Notes: generated by a model from the letters alone, not told the origin. A DNA stretch of 64,000 nt from Mycolicibacterium komossense (GCF_025822605.1 NZ_JACKTY010000033.1:124509-188508), one strand, 5' to 3'; numbered from the stretch's first letter, positions 24,826 to 34,197 are shown. Numbers and translations are program-made.

Positions 24826-26991
24826 ATGGGCATTGCACTGACCGATGATCATCGCGAGCTCAGCGAGGTCGCCCGGGGATTCCTGACCGCACAGAAGGCA
24901 CGGGCCGCCGCCCGCGACCTGCTGGACGCACCGGAGGAGGCGCGCCCACTGTTCTGGGCCGACCTGGCCGACCTCGGTTGGCTGGGTCTGCACATCGACG
25001 AGGAGTACGGCGGTTCCGGCTACGGGCTGCCCGAGCTGATCGTCGTGATCGAGGAACTCGGCCGCGCGGTGGCGCCCGGACCGTTCGTGCCGACCGTCGT
25101 GGCCTCGGCCGTGATCGCGAAGAACGGCACCGCGCAACAGAAGACGCGGCTGTTGCCGGGGCTGATCGACGGCTCCGTGACAGCAGGTGTCGGCGTCAAC
25201 GCCGGCATCACTGTCCAGAGTGGTTGTGCCACCGGCGAGGCCGGTGTCGTCCTGGGGGCGGCGCTGGCGGATCTGGTGGTGCTCGTTGCGGGCGACGATG
25301 TGCTGGTGATCGAAAGGACCCGCGCTGGGGTGACCGTCACCGTGCCCGACAGTCTCGACCCGACCCGCCGGTCCGGGCGGGTGGTGCTCGATAACGTGAC
25401 GGTGTCCGACGCCGATGTGCTCACCGGTGCCGCGGCCTCGGCACTGGCGCGGGCCCGCACGCTGTTCGCCGCCGAGGCGATCGGCGGAGCCGCCGACTGC
25501 GTGGAATCCGCCGTCGCGTATGCGAAGGTACGGCAACAGTTCGGCCGCACCATCGCCACCTTCCAGGCGATCAAGCACCACTGCGCGAACATGGTGGTGG
25601 CCGCCGAGTCCGCGATCGCGTTGGTCTGGGATGCGGCCAGGGCGGAGGCCGAGGACGAGCGCCAGTTCGAACTGATCGCGGCAGCCGCTGCGGCGCAAGC
25701 CTTTCCGGCCTATGTCCGCAATGCCGAGTTGAACATCCAGGTGCACGGCGGGATCGGATTCACCTGGGAGCACGACGCGCACCTGCATCTACGCCGGGCG
25801 CTGACCCTGCGGGCGTTGCTGGGCGGTGACGGGCCCGCCGCGGACGTCTTCGACGCCACCGCTGCCGGGGTCACCCGCGCCAACAGCCTCGACCTGCCCG
25901 CCGAGGCCGAGACGTTGCGGGTGCGGATCCGCGCCGATGCTGCCGAGATCGCCGCCCTCGCCGATGAAGCCCAGCTCGACAAGCTGATCAGCACCGGCTA
26001 CGCGATGCCGCATTGGCCGAGGCCGTGGGGCCGTGCCGCCGACGCCGTCGAGCAGTTGGTGATCGATGAGGAGTTCACCGCCGCCGGTATCAAACGACCC
26101 GACTACTCGATCACCGGTTGGGTGATCCTCACTCTGGTACAGCACGGAACGCCCTCGCAAATCGAACGATTCGTCGAGAAGGCCTTGCGGCGAGAAGAGA
26201 TCTGGTGCCAGCTGTTCTCCGAGCCGGAGGCCGGCTCCGACGCGGCAGGTATCAAGACCCGAGCGGTCAAGGTCGACGGTGGCTGGAAGATCAACGGCCA
26301 GAAGGTGTGGACCAGTGGTGCGCACTACTGCGCGCGCGGATTAGCCACCGTCCGAACCGATCCCGATGTACCCAAACACGCAGGCATCACCACCGTCATC
26401 ATCGATATGACAGCGCCGGGGGTCGAGGTGCGTCCGCTGCGGATGATCACCGGCGGGTCGGAATTCAACGAAGTGTTCTTCAGCGATGTCTTCATCCCCG
26501 ACGAGGATGTGGTCGGTGAACCCAACACCGGTTGGGCCGTCGCCCGCGCCGCGCTGGGCAACGAGCGGGTCAGCATCGGCGGCGGCTCCGGAGCCGGTTC
26601 GGTCCCCGCTGCCGGGTTGATACCACTGGTCGAGCAGTACGGAGATCGATTGGCGGGGGCGCGAATTCGGGTAGGCAACTTCCTGGCCGACGAGCATGCG
26701 CTGCGACTGCTGAATCTGCGCAGGGCGGTCCGCAGCATCGAGGGCGCCGGCCCGGGCCCGGAAGGCAATATCACCAAACTGAAACTCGCCGAGCACATGG
26801 GTGAACATGCCGCGATCTCGACCGCGTTGCTCGGGCCCGATGCTGCGTTGATGGAGGGGCCGGCCGCGATGGCGGTGCTGTTGACGCTCGGGGCGCGGGG
26901 GATGGCGATCGCCGGGGGCACTTCCGAGGTCACCAGGAACCAGATCGCCGAGCGCATCCTCGGCATGCCGCGCGATCCGCTCATCAAATAG
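24826..26991 (+). CDS. fadE22: Two-domain acyl-CoA dehydrogenase FadE22
   Basis: A 721-residue fusion of two acyl-CoA dehydrogenase units, the same length and synteny as Rv3061c FadE22. The N-terminal unit (about 1-350) has GLHIDEEYGGSGYGLPELIVV and ends in VHGGIGFTWEHD. The C-terminal unit (about 370-721) has QLFSEPEAGSDAAGIKTRA, KINGQKVWTSGAH and the terminal GTSEVTRNQIAERILGMPRDP. In mycobacteria many FadE enzymes are alpha2beta2 complexes; this fusion supplies both halves in one chain. It oxidises an acyl-CoA; substrate not predictable. A GntR regulator follows after ten bases. Confidence 0.92.
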   Translation: MGIALTDDHRELSEVARGFLTAQKARAAARDLLDAPEEARPLFWADLADLGWLGLHIDEEYGGSGYGLPELIVVIEELGRAVAPGPFVPTVVASAVIAKNGTAQQKTRLLPGLIDGSVTAGVGVNAGITVQSGCATGEAGVVLGAALADLVVLVAGDDVLVIERTRAGVTVTVPDSLDPTRRSGRVVLDNVTVSDADVLTGAAASALARARTLFAAEAIGGAADCVESAVAYAKVRQQFGRTIATFQAIKHHCANMVVAAESAIALVWDAARAEAEDERQFELIAAAAAAQAFPAYVRNAELNIQVHGGIGFTWEHDAHLHLRRALTLRALLGGDGPAADVFDATAAGVTRANSLDLPAEAETLRVRIRADAAEIAALADEAQLDKLISTGYAMPHWPRPWGRAADAVEQLVIDEEFTAAGIKRPDYSITGWVILTLVQHGTPSQIERFVEKALRREEIWCQLFSEPEAGSDAAGIKTRAVKVDGGWKINGQKVWTSGAHYCARGLATVRTDPDVPKHAGITTVIIDMTAPGVEVRPLRMITGGSEFNEVFFSDVFIPDEDVVGEPNTGWAVARAALGNERVSIGGGSGAGSVPAAGLIPLVEQYGDRLAGARIRVGNFLADEHALRLLNLRRAVRSIEGAGPGPEGNITKLKLAEHMGEHAAISTALLGPDAALMEGPAAMAVLLTLGARGMAIAGGTSEVTRNQIAERILGMPRDPLIK

Positions 26992-27001
26992 TCCGACGGA
27001 A

Positions 27002-28405
27002 TTGGACAAACGGGCCGCACAGATCGCCGGGCAGATCGAGGCGGAGATCATCCGCCGCGACTGGCCGATCGGCGAGTCGCTGGGCTCCGAACAGTCGCTG
27101 CAACAGCGCTACGACGTCAGCCGCTCGGTGTTACGCGAAGCGATTCGGCTGGTAGAACACCACCAGGTGGCACGAATGCGCCGGGGACGCGGCGGTGGGC
27201 TGATCGTCACCGTTCCCGACGCGGGCCCGGCCACCCGCGCGGTGGTCATCTACCTGGAATACCTGGGTACCACGATGGAGGAGCTCCTCGCAGCCCGGCT
27301 GTTACTCGAACCGCTGGCGTCCGGCCTGGCTGCCGAGCGGATCGACGAAGCGGGTATTGCCCGGTTACGGACTCTGCTAGGCACCCACCGCCCGCAGCCC
27401 AGCGCCGACGATTTCCACGTCGTGCTCGGTGACCTGGCCGGAAACCCTGTGCTCGCGTTGTTCATCGACGTCCTGAGCCGTCTCACCGCGAGGTACGCAG
27501 CAGATTCGGAAATTCCCCCGCCCGGTGAGGTCGATGCGGCGATCGACCGGCTGGTAGTCGACCACACTGCGATCGTCGAGGCCGTCACCGCAGGCGATTC
27601 CGGTCGGGCCAAGACGTTGACCGAACAACACGTCGAAACGGTGACCGCCCTGCTGGACCAGCACTACCGACCGAAGCGGGAACCGCGGCGTACAAGCACG
27701 ACGGCGCCAGGCGCACCGGAGAGCAAGCGGGCCGAGGTGCTCGCCGCGGTGGTCTACCAGGACATCGTGGCCGGTGGCTGGCAGACGGGATCGGTGTTCG
27801 GCGCCGAACAGGAGCTGCTGGAACGCTACGGTGTCAGCAGACCCGTTCTGCGCGAAGCGGTTCGGCTACTGGAGTACCACACGATTGCCCGGATGCGTCG
27901 TGGGCCCGGCGGCGGGCTGATCGTCACGGAACCGCAGCCGCAGGCCAGCGTCGACACCATCGCCCTTTATCTGGAATACCGCAGGCCGAGCCGGGAAGAC
28001 CTGCGGCTGGTCCGCGACGCCATCGAGATCAACAATGTCGCCACAGTGGTGAGCCGCCGAGCCGACAGCGATGTGGTGAGGTTCCTCACCGACCAGCGCC
28101 GCGCCGCCGGGGCGACGGATGATCGCGACCCCGGCGAGGCCGCCGGTCTGGCCGAATACTTCTTCCACACCGACCTCGCCGACCTCGCGGGTAACCGGGC
28201 GCTGAATCTGTTCCTGCGGATCCTGGTCGAACTGTTCGGCAGGCACTGGACCTCGACCATGCAACCGATGCCGCAGGTGAAGGACGCCGAGGAGGTGCAC
28301 CGCGCGCATGCCCGGATCCTCGACGCGATCCTCGACGGTGATGACAGCATGGCCGCGCACCGCGCGCGCAGGCATCTCGAAGCGCTCTCCTCGTGGTGGC
28401 TCTAG
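27002..28405 (+). CDS. Tandem FadR-type GntR regulator (Rv3060c-like)
   Basis: A 467-residue protein made of two complete FadR-like regulators fused head to tail. The first winged helix (about 1-70) contains SLQQRYDVSRSVLREAIRLVEHHQVARMRRG, and the second (about 240-305) contains LLERYGVSRPVLREAVRLLEYHTIARMRRG. Each is followed by a helical FCD-type ligand domain. Rv3060c (490 residues) has the same duplicated layout beside fadE22. The start is TTG, ten bases after the fadE22 stop, so the two are probably cotranscribed and the regulator likely senses an acyl-CoA or organic acid. Confidence 0.9.
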   Translation: MDKRAAQIAGQIEAEIIRRDWPIGESLGSEQSLQQRYDVSRSVLREAIRLVEHHQVARMRRGRGGGLIVTVPDAGPATRAVVIYLEYLGTTMEELLAARLLLEPLASGLAAERIDEAGIARLRTLLGTHRPQPSADDFHVVLGDLAGNPVLALFIDVLSRLTARYAADSEIPPPGEVDAAIDRLVVDHTAIVEAVTAGDSGRAKTLTEQHVETVTALLDQHYRPKREPRRTSTTAPGAPESKRAEVLAAVVYQDIVAGGWQTGSVFGAEQELLERYGVSRPVLREAVRLLEYHTIARMRRGPGGGLIVTEPQPQASVDTIALYLEYRRPSREDLRLVRDAIEINNVATVVSRRADSDVVRFLTDQRRAAGATDDRDPGEAAGLAEYFFHTDLADLAGNRALNLFLRILVELFGRHWTSTMQPMPQVKDAEEVHRAHARILDAILDGDDSMAAHRARRHLEALSSWWL

Positions 28406-28458
28406 ATGTGGTGGCAGTAGCTAAGGTAGAGCGCGCGCTCATCAACGAGGGAGTACCG

Positions 28459-30192
28459 ATGGCAACCGTTGCCGATCATGTGATCTCGGCCCTGAAGCTC
28501 AGCGGAGTCCGCAGGGTGTACGGGCTGCCCGGGGACAGTCTCAACGGGTTCACCGATGCGATTCGCCGCGCGGGGGACGTGACCTGGGAACACGTCCGCC
28601 ACGAGGAGACCGCGGCCTTTGCCGCCGGGGCCGAGGCGGCCATCACCGGCCGGCTGGCAGTGTGTGCGGGCAGCTGTGGACCCGGCAACCTGCACTTGAT
28701 CAACGGACTGTTCGACGCGCAGCGCAGCCGGGTGCCGGTGTTGGCTATCGCCGCGCACATCCCGCGCTCGGAGATCGGCTCGGAGTACTTCCAGGAGACG
28801 CACCCACAGGACCTGTTCCGCGAGTGCAGCGTGTATTGCGAGCTGGTGAGCACTCCGGAGACGCTGCCGCGCATCCTCGAGATGGCGATGCGGGCGGCCG
28901 TCGAGGAGAACGGCGTCGCAGTGGTGGTGATCCCCGGCGAGGTGTTCCTGGCCAAGATGGCGGACTCCGCGTGGCTGCGGCCGGTGCTGCCGACCCGCTC
29001 GGTGGTCCGGCCTGATGACGAATCTCTGGCCTCAGCCGCGGCAATCCTCAACGGCGCCAACAACATCACGATCCTCGGCGGGGCCGGTGTCGCCGGCGCG
29101 CATGACGAACTTCTCCGCCTGGCGGCCACGTTGCAGGCGCCGATCGTGCATGCGCTGCGCGGCAAGGAGTACATCGAGTACGACAACCCGTACGACGTCG
29201 GCATGACCGGGTTGTTGGGCTTCGCCTCGGGATACAAGGCGATCAAGGAAGCCGAGGTGTTGCTGATGCTCGGCACCGATTTTCCGTATCAGCAGTTCTA
29301 TCCGGAGACGGCGACGATCATCCAGGTCGATATCCGGGGCCGTAATCTCGGGCGGCGCACCCCGATCGACGTCGGTCTGGTGGGGACGGTGGCCGATACG
29401 CTGGCCGCTCTGCAACCGTTGCTCCTGCAGAAACGTGACCGCACGCACCTCGACCGCTGCCTGACCCACTACGGCAAGACCCGCAAATCGTTGGACGCGC
29501 TGGCGGTCAACGATCGGGATCGGACCCCGATCAGGCCGGAATATGTTGCTGCAGAGGCGAGTCGGCTGGCCGCCGACGATGCGGTGTTCACCGTCGATGT
29601 CGGATCCCCGGTGGTGTGGGCGGCGCGATATCTGAAGATGAACGGCAAACGCAGGCTGATCGGATCGTTCAACCACGGCACCATGGCGTGCGCGCTGCCC
29701 CTGGCGATCGGCGCCCAGACCGTCGACCGGCAGCGTCAGGTCGTCGCGTTCGCCGGTGACGGCGGCCTGACCATGCTGTTCGGTGAGCTGATCACGCTGA
29801 GCCAGAACCGCTTGCCGGTGAAAGTGGTGGTGTTCAACAACTCCTCGCTCAATTTCGTCGAGTTGGAGATGAAGGCGGGCGGCATCGTCAACTTCGGCAC
29901 CGATCTGGTGAACCCGAACTTCGCCGACGTCGCAGTGGCGATGGGCATGTTCGGCAGGCGCGTCGAGCATCCATCGGACCTGGACTCGGCTCTCACTGCA
30001 GCCTTCGCCCACGACGGTCCGGCGGTGATCGATGTGGTGACCGAGCGGCAGGAGATGTCGGTTCCGCCGGCGATCACCGTCGAACAGGCGAAAGGGTTCT
30101 CGCTCTACGCAATCCGCACCGTCCTCGCCGGTCGTGGTGAGGAACTGCTCGACCTGTTCAGTGCCAACGTGGCCAGGCGGATACTCGACTGA
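28459..30192 (+). CDS. poxB: Pyruvate:quinone oxidoreductase (pyruvate oxidase, PoxB type)
   Basis: A 577-residue thiamine diphosphate flavoenzyme strikingly like E. coli PoxB (572), sharing HEETAAFAAGAEA (catalytic Glu), AVCAGSCGPGNLHLINGLFD, APIVHALRGKEYIEYDNPYD, and the ThDP motif GDGGLTMLF...NN. It would decarboxylate pyruvate to acetate and CO2, passing electrons to the quinone pool at the membrane. The C-terminal tail (AKGFSLYAIRTVLAGRGEELLDL) corresponds to the lipid-activation peptide of PoxB. GAGGGAG precedes the ATG at 28459; a candidate -10 TAAGGT lies at 28422-28427. Confidence 0.93.
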   Translation: MATVADHVISALKLSGVRRVYGLPGDSLNGFTDAIRRAGDVTWEHVRHEETAAFAAGAEAAITGRLAVCAGSCGPGNLHLINGLFDAQRSRVPVLAIAAHIPRSEIGSEYFQETHPQDLFRECSVYCELVSTPETLPRILEMAMRAAVEENGVAVVVIPGEVFLAKMADSAWLRPVLPTRSVVRPDDESLASAAAILNGANNITILGGAGVAGAHDELLRLAATLQAPIVHALRGKEYIEYDNPYDVGMTGLLGFASGYKAIKEAEVLLMLGTDFPYQQFYPETATIIQVDIRGRNLGRRTPIDVGLVGTVADTLAALQPLLLQKRDRTHLDRCLTHYGKTRKSLDALAVNDRDRTPIRPEYVAAEASRLAADDAVFTVDVGSPVVWAARYLKMNGKRRLIGSFNHGTMACALPLAIGAQTVDRQRQVVAFAGDGGLTMLFGELITLSQNRLPVKVVVFNNSSLNFVELEMKAGGIVNFGTDLVNPNFADVAVAMGMFGRRVEHPSDLDSALTAAFAHDGPAVIDVVTERQEMSVPPAITVEQAKGFSLYAIRTVLAGRGEELLDLFSANVARRILD

Positions 30193-30195
30193 CGA

Positions 30196-30201
30196 TAATG
30201 T
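30196..30201 (+). promoter_or_regulatory. Candidate -10 element for a leaderless lipoprotein transcript
   Basis: TAATGT fits TANNNT and ends six bases before the ATG at 30208, with no ribosome-binding site in between, so translation from a 5'-terminal ATG is likely. It lies just past the poxB stop. Confidence 0.45.
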
Positions 30202-30207
30202 CTGCCC

Positions 30208-31587
30208 ATGCACATCAAAGTGGGGGCGGTGGCGATTGCCATCATGTCAGTGGTGGCGCTGTCAGCGTGTGGTGGGCCCAAGCCGGTGATATCGACGCCG
30301 ACGAATGGTGCGGCACAGGGCAAGACGCCGGATGGCAGCGGTATCGCGATCACCGGTGACGAGAAACTGGCGGCCAACAAGTTGGCCATGCAGGCCATCT
30401 CCGATCTGCAGAAGTACTGGACCGACGAATACCCCACGCTCTACGGGCAGGACTGGAAGCCAGTTGCGGGTGGCTTTTACGGGATGACCCCCGATGTCGA
30501 GGGCGCATCCCAGTGCGGGGCCGACTACAGCGATGTCGAGGGCAACGCGTTCTACTGCTTCGATGACGATTCGGTCGCCTGGGATGCCGCCGAATTGCTC
30601 CCCGAACTGCAGAGAAAGTTCGGCGACTTCGTCGTGCCGGTGGTGTTGGCACACGAGTGGGGACACGCCGTGCAGCACCGTTCCGGCTTCTTCGACCAGA
30701 ACAAGCTGACCGTCACCAGCGAGCTGCAGGCGGATTGTTTCGCCGGCGCCTGGTCGGCACACGCCAAACAATCCGGCGTCTTCAAGGTCAACGCCGCCGA
30801 ACTCGACAGCGCCCTGGCCGGCATCTTGGACCTGCGTGACACACCCGGCAGCAGTGCGGAAGATCCCAACGCCCACGGCAGCGGGTTCGACCGGGTCAGC
30901 GCGTTCCAGGACGGTTTCGACGGCGGCTCCGACAAATGCAAGGGCTACGAAGACGGCGACCCGATGGTCCTCGAGCTGCCGTTCAACGACACCCAGGACG
31001 AACAGAGCGGGGGTGACGCACCGTATGACTCGATCGTCAACGGCGTGCCCTATGACTTGGAGGACTACTGGACGCAGGTCTACCCGGAGATCGCCGATGG
31101 CAGGGCCTGGCCGCCGCTGAAGGGCCTCGAACCCTTCGATCCGTCGAGCCCGCCCCAATGTGGCGGCACCCCAGCCGACGGTTACTCGCTGTTCTACTGC
31201 GTGCCCGACGATTACATCGGGTGGGACAACGTCAAGGAGATGCCGGAGGTGTACGCCCAGGGCGGCGACTACGCCGTGGCCACCCTGCTGGCCACCCAAT
31301 ACGGGCTCGCAGCCCTGACCCGGCTCGACGACACCTCCGACGAGAAGACTCAGACACTGCGCGGGGACTGCCTGGCCGGGGCCTATACGGCCAGTGTGAT
31401 CCTCTACAACCGGGAAGCCACCAGCACCTTCCACATTTCGCCCGGAGATCTCGACGAAGGAATCACGGCGTTGCTGATCTTCCGCGGTGACGGAGATGTC
31501 GAGCGCCAAGGCGCGGGCTACAACCGCGTGCGCGCCTTCCGCGAAGGCGTCATCAACGGCGCCGAGCCGTGCCTTGACCTGACGTGA
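30208..31587 (+). CDS. Lipoprotein, neutral zinc metallopeptidase-like, internally duplicated
   Basis: 459 residues with a lipoprotein signal (VALSAC, lipidated Cys at about 20). The N-terminal half has the zinc motif HEWGHAVQH after FYCFDDDSVAWDAAELLPEL, and a third acidic ligand is plausible in SELQADCFAGAWSAH. The C-terminal half repeats the same plan (FYCVPDDYIGWDNVKEMPEV, GDCLAGAYTASVI), but the zinc motif has become TQYGLAALT, so the second copy cannot bind zinc in this way. It is an exported, membrane-tethered putative protease with a pseudo-peptidase half; natural substrate unknown. Confidence 0.8.
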   Translation: MHIKVGAVAIAIMSVVALSACGGPKPVISTPTNGAAQGKTPDGSGIAITGDEKLAANKLAMQAISDLQKYWTDEYPTLYGQDWKPVAGGFYGMTPDVEGASQCGADYSDVEGNAFYCFDDDSVAWDAAELLPELQRKFGDFVVPVVLAHEWGHAVQHRSGFFDQNKLTVTSELQADCFAGAWSAHAKQSGVFKVNAAELDSALAGILDLRDTPGSSAEDPNAHGSGFDRVSAFQDGFDGGSDKCKGYEDGDPMVLELPFNDTQDEQSGGDAPYDSIVNGVPYDLEDYWTQVYPEIADGRAWPPLKGLEPFDPSSPPQCGGTPADGYSLFYCVPDDYIGWDNVKEMPEVYAQGGDYAVATLLATQYGLAALTRLDDTSDEKTQTLRGDCLAGAYTASVILYNREATSTFHISPGDLDEGITALLIFRGDGDVERQGAGYNRVRAFREGVINGAEPCLDLT

Positions 31588-31589
31588 GT

Positions 31590-32264
31590 TCACGCGGGGC
31601 GGGCGACCCCCGCCGCGATACCCTGACCGAACCAGGCCGGGATCAGCCGTCGCACATCGGCCGGTCCCGACACGGTGATCTCGCCTTCGAGGAGGGCTCT
31701 GGACCACGAGGTGTCACCGCGCCACACCTCGGTCAGGGCGCGCAGGCTGGTGTCGACGGTGGCGGTGACGTCGAAGCCCGGATCGAAATCGCACACGTCG
31801 GCGTGCCCTTCGGACACCACCATCCACCAGTGCGACGCCTTCACCGGTACACCGGCGAGGTGGAACTCGACGACCGTCCGCGTGCGCGGCCACTCGGCGA
31901 TCGGCACGGTGCGGCGCATATCCCACATCAGCAGATGCGGGTCTAGGTCGTCGTCACCGAGTTCGCCCACCCAGCGCATCCCCCAGGTGTTCAGCGCCTG
32001 CACGACACCGGCGAGCTCCTGCCCGCACTGGGTCAGCGAATAGGTTGTGCGGCCGTCGTTTTCGTCACGCTTGACCACACCGGCCCGGCTCAGCGTTTTC
32101 AGCCGCTTCGACAGCAGCGCCGGGGACATCTTCGGCACCCCGCGCCGCAGATCATTGAAATGGCAACTACCCAGCAGCAATTCACGCACGATGAGCATCG
32201 TCCACCGCTCGTCGAGCACCTCCATAGCCTTCGCCAGCGGACAGAACTGACCGTATGTCGACAT
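31590..32264 (-). CDS. HxlR-family regulator with C-terminal sterol-carrier-like domain
   Basis: 224 residues. The N-terminal ~105 residues are an HxlR winged helix (CPLAKAMEVLDERWTMLIVREL...SPALLSKRLKTLSRAGVV...YSLTQCG). The remainder resembles the SCP2-like domain often fused to mycobacterial HxlR proteins (VEFHLAGVPVKASHWWMVV, GDTSWSRALLEGEITVSG). The start MSTYGQFCP at 32264 matches relatives; an ATG six codons earlier is possible. It diverges from the methyltransferase gene across a perfect 13-bp palindrome. Confidence 0.85.
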   Translation of the reverse strand: MSTYGQFCPLAKAMEVLDERWTMLIVRELLLGSCHFNDLRRGVPKMSPALLSKRLKTLSRAGVVKRDENDGRTTYSLTQCGQELAGVVQALNTWGMRWVGELGDDDLDPHLLMWDMRRTVPIAEWPRTRTVVEFHLAGVPVKASHWWMVVSEGHADVCDFDPGFDVTATVDTSLRALTEVWRGDTSWSRALLEGEITVSGPADVRRLIPAWFGQGIAAGVARPA

Positions 32265-32300
32265 GCATCCAGTACACGCCACCGACGGCGCGATGACTAG

Positions 32301-32313
32301 TACAGATTCTGTA
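32301..32313. promoter_or_regulatory. Palindromic operator candidate for the HxlR regulator
   Basis: TACAGATTCTGTA is a perfect inverted repeat (6-bp arms around one T). It lies between the divergent HxlR and methyltransferase genes, 37 bases before the regulator start and 60 before the methyltransferase start. HxlR regulators commonly bind such short palindromes and repress their own gene. Confidence 0.6.
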
Positions 32314-32372
32314 TCGGTGGTGATTCAGATATGGCACTGGATCCGGTTCAGCCTCGGCGCCACGATCGGCAG

Positions 32373-33194
32373 ATGAACAGAATGACCATCCCGGTGGACC
32401 GGGAACTGGAAACCAAACACCGCACGCTGTGGGGCCTGGGTGACTACGGCGCCGTCGCCGCCGACGTGGTGGGCCCATTGGGCCCGGAGTTGGTCGCCGC
32501 GGCCGGGATCGGGCCGGGCACGAAGGTGCTCGACGTGGCTGCCGGCACGGGTAGTGCCGCCATTGCAGCGGCAGCGACCGGGGCCGAGGTCATCGCCAGC
32601 GACCTGGTGCCCGGACTCTTGGCGCAGGGCAGGGCGATCGCGGCGGTCCGCGGTGTCGAATTGTCCTGGCAGGAAGCGAATGCCGAAGCCTTACCGTATG
32701 CCGACGCCGACTTCGATGTGGTGCTGTCCTGTATCGGCGTGATGTTCGCTCCGCATCACCAGCAGGCGGCGGATGAGCTGACCCGGGTGTGTCGTCCCGG
32801 CGGGACTATCGCTGTGATCAGTTGGACGCCAGAGGGTTTCATCGGTCAGATGTTCGCCACCATGAAGCCGTATGCACCCGCGCCGCCGCCGGGAGTGCCG
32901 CCACCACTGCTGTGGGGCAGCGTCGAGCATGTCACCGGACTGTTGGGGGACCGGGTCACCGAACTCCGCACGGAGCGCCGCAGCCTGCCCGTCCACGAGT
33001 TCGCCGATGGCGCGTCGTTCCGGGACTACTTCAAGGCCAATTACGGCCCGACGATCGCGGCCTATGCCGGCATTGCCGATCCGGCGCAGGTGGCCGATCT
33101 CGATGCTGCGCTGGCCGATCTCGGTGACCGCGCACTGGCCGGCGCATCCGGGATGGAGTGGGAGTACTTGGTACTCAGCGCTGTTCGCTGTTAA
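32373..33194 (+). CDS. Class I SAM-dependent methyltransferase (UbiE/11 type)
   Basis: 273 residues from the ATG at 32373 (MNRMTIPVDRELETKHRTLW). SAM site VLDVAAGTGSAAIAAAATGAEVIASDLVPG, then VLSCIGVMFAPHHQQAADELTRVCRPGG (motifs II/III). Close in pattern to actinobacterial methyltransferases of unknown substrate. An ATG 42 bases upstream is in frame but lies closer to the palindrome. It is divergent from, and probably controlled by, the HxlR regulator. It overlaps the end of the convergent hydrogenase-cluster gene by four bases. Confidence 0.8.
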   Translation: MNRMTIPVDRELETKHRTLWGLGDYGAVAADVVGPLGPELVAAAGIGPGTKVLDVAAGTGSAAIAAAATGAEVIASDLVPGLLAQGRAIAAVRGVELSWQEANAEALPYADADFDVVLSCIGVMFAPHHQQAADELTRVCRPGGTIAVISWTPEGFIGQMFATMKPYAPAPPPGVPPPLLWGSVEHVTGLLGDRVTELRTERRSLPVHEFADGASFRDYFKANYGPTIAAYAGIADPAQVADLDAALADLGDRALAGASGMEWEYLVLSAVRC

Positions 33195-33937
33195 CGACGG
33201 ACCCGGTTCACCAAGCTCAGCGTCGACGACGTGGCGGCGGAGAGTGCATCGCGCTGGGTCTCGTCGAGGGTCCCGCACACCCAGTCCCAGTGTGCGGCCA
33301 CCGTCTCGCCCACCGCGGGCCGCGGCGCCAAGGAAACACCATCACGACGCCAGCGCACTCGTTCGGGCACCGGGTCGGCCAGGATGAGTCGGCCATCCTC
33401 GAATCGGAGCGGGTGCGACGCGATGATCACGTGGTCGTCGTCCACCGCGTCCACGACACCCCAGCGGATCCGGCAGGACTGCAGAATTCGGATCGGATGA
33501 CCGGAATCGGCGGTGTCGGTCCGAAGGAACCGGACCCACGGGTAGACCACGAACACGTGGAAACTGTGGTGGGCCAGCACCTCTGCCCGGCCGTCGAGGT
33601 GATCGAGCAGGCCGGTGGGCTGCCCGGGCAGTGCGGTTCGGAGCCGGTCGACCATGCGGGAGCTGTCGACCCGGTCGAGTAGGGGACCGCCCACCCAGTA
33701 CGCGCTGACCACCGCGGGGTCGAGCGGATCGTCGCGACCGGTGGCGGCGGCAATCTCCTCGAGGTAGGGCCACGCACCCTCGAACCCCCTGGCGTGCCGG
33801 TCGATGGCGGCCGGACCGTCACCGTCGAGCAGCACCGACGAGTCGGGCGGTCCGCAGTAGCCGAGTTCGTTGGGCGGGAAGGCGAATGCGGCGAACAATT
33901 CTCGACCGGCCGTGGGTATGCGGGGCGGCGCGGTCAC
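33191..33937 (-). CDS. Hydrogenase-cluster protein of unknown function (DUF6390-like)
   Basis: 248 residues, last gene of the hydrogenase operon. Begins GRELFAAFAFPPNELGYCGPPD and has HSFHVFVVYPWVRFLR and AVGETVAAHWDWVCGTLDETQRDAL blocks. I recall this as a family (DUF6390) restricted to actinobacterial hydrogenase loci, but the number is from memory. No transmembrane helix and no obvious metal motif. It overlaps hypC by four bases, which argues for a role in maturation or activity of the enzyme. Confidence 0.75.
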   Translation of the reverse strand: MTAPPRIPTAGRELFAAFAFPPNELGYCGPPDSSVLLDGDGPAAIDRHARGFEGAWPYLEEIAAATGRDDPLDPAVVSAYWVGGPLLDRVDSSRMVDRLRTALPGQPTGLLDHLDGRAEVLAHHSFHVFVVYPWVRFLRTDTADSGHPIRILQSCRIRWGVVDAVDDDHVIIASHPLRFEDGRLILADPVPERVRWRRDGVSLAPRPAVGETVAAHWDWVCGTLDETQRDALSAATSSTLSLVNRVRR

Positions 33938-34194
33938 GGCGGTACACCGTCCGTCTCGTCGAGACCCGAGCCCATCAACTGCAGACCGGCCATGGCCTCG
34001 TCGGCGCCTGCTTTATCGGTCTTCTCCACCACGAAGCCCATATGGATGATCACCCAATCGCCCGGCCCGAACGTCTCCTCCGGCAGCATCCCGATGTTGA
34101 CCTTGCGGTGCTCACCCGCCACCTCGGCCAGTACGAGCTGACCACCGTAACCGTCCAGCATCCGGATCACCTGTCCCGGGATTCCCAGGCACAT
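33934..34194 (-). CDS. hypC: [NiFe]-hydrogenase maturation chaperone HypC
   Basis: 86 residues with the diagnostic N-terminus MCLGIPGQV; the Cys2 side chain binds the Fe(CN)2CO unit. HypC/HypD assemble this unit and HypC escorts it to the hydrogenase large-subunit precursor. hypD is not in the window. The gene overlaps the downstream unknown by four bases and follows the endopeptidase gene by three bases. Confidence 0.95.
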   Translation of the reverse strand: MCLGIPGQVIRMLDGYGGQLVLAEVAGEHRKVNIGMLPEETFGPGDWVIIHMGFVVEKTDKAGADEAMAGLQLMGSGLDETDGVPP

Positions 34195-34197
34195 CGC

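Noticed and set aside
23713..25788. 691-codon antisense frame across the SDR and fadE22
   Set aside because: Spans two well-supported genes and has no domain; long antisense frames are expected at this GC content.
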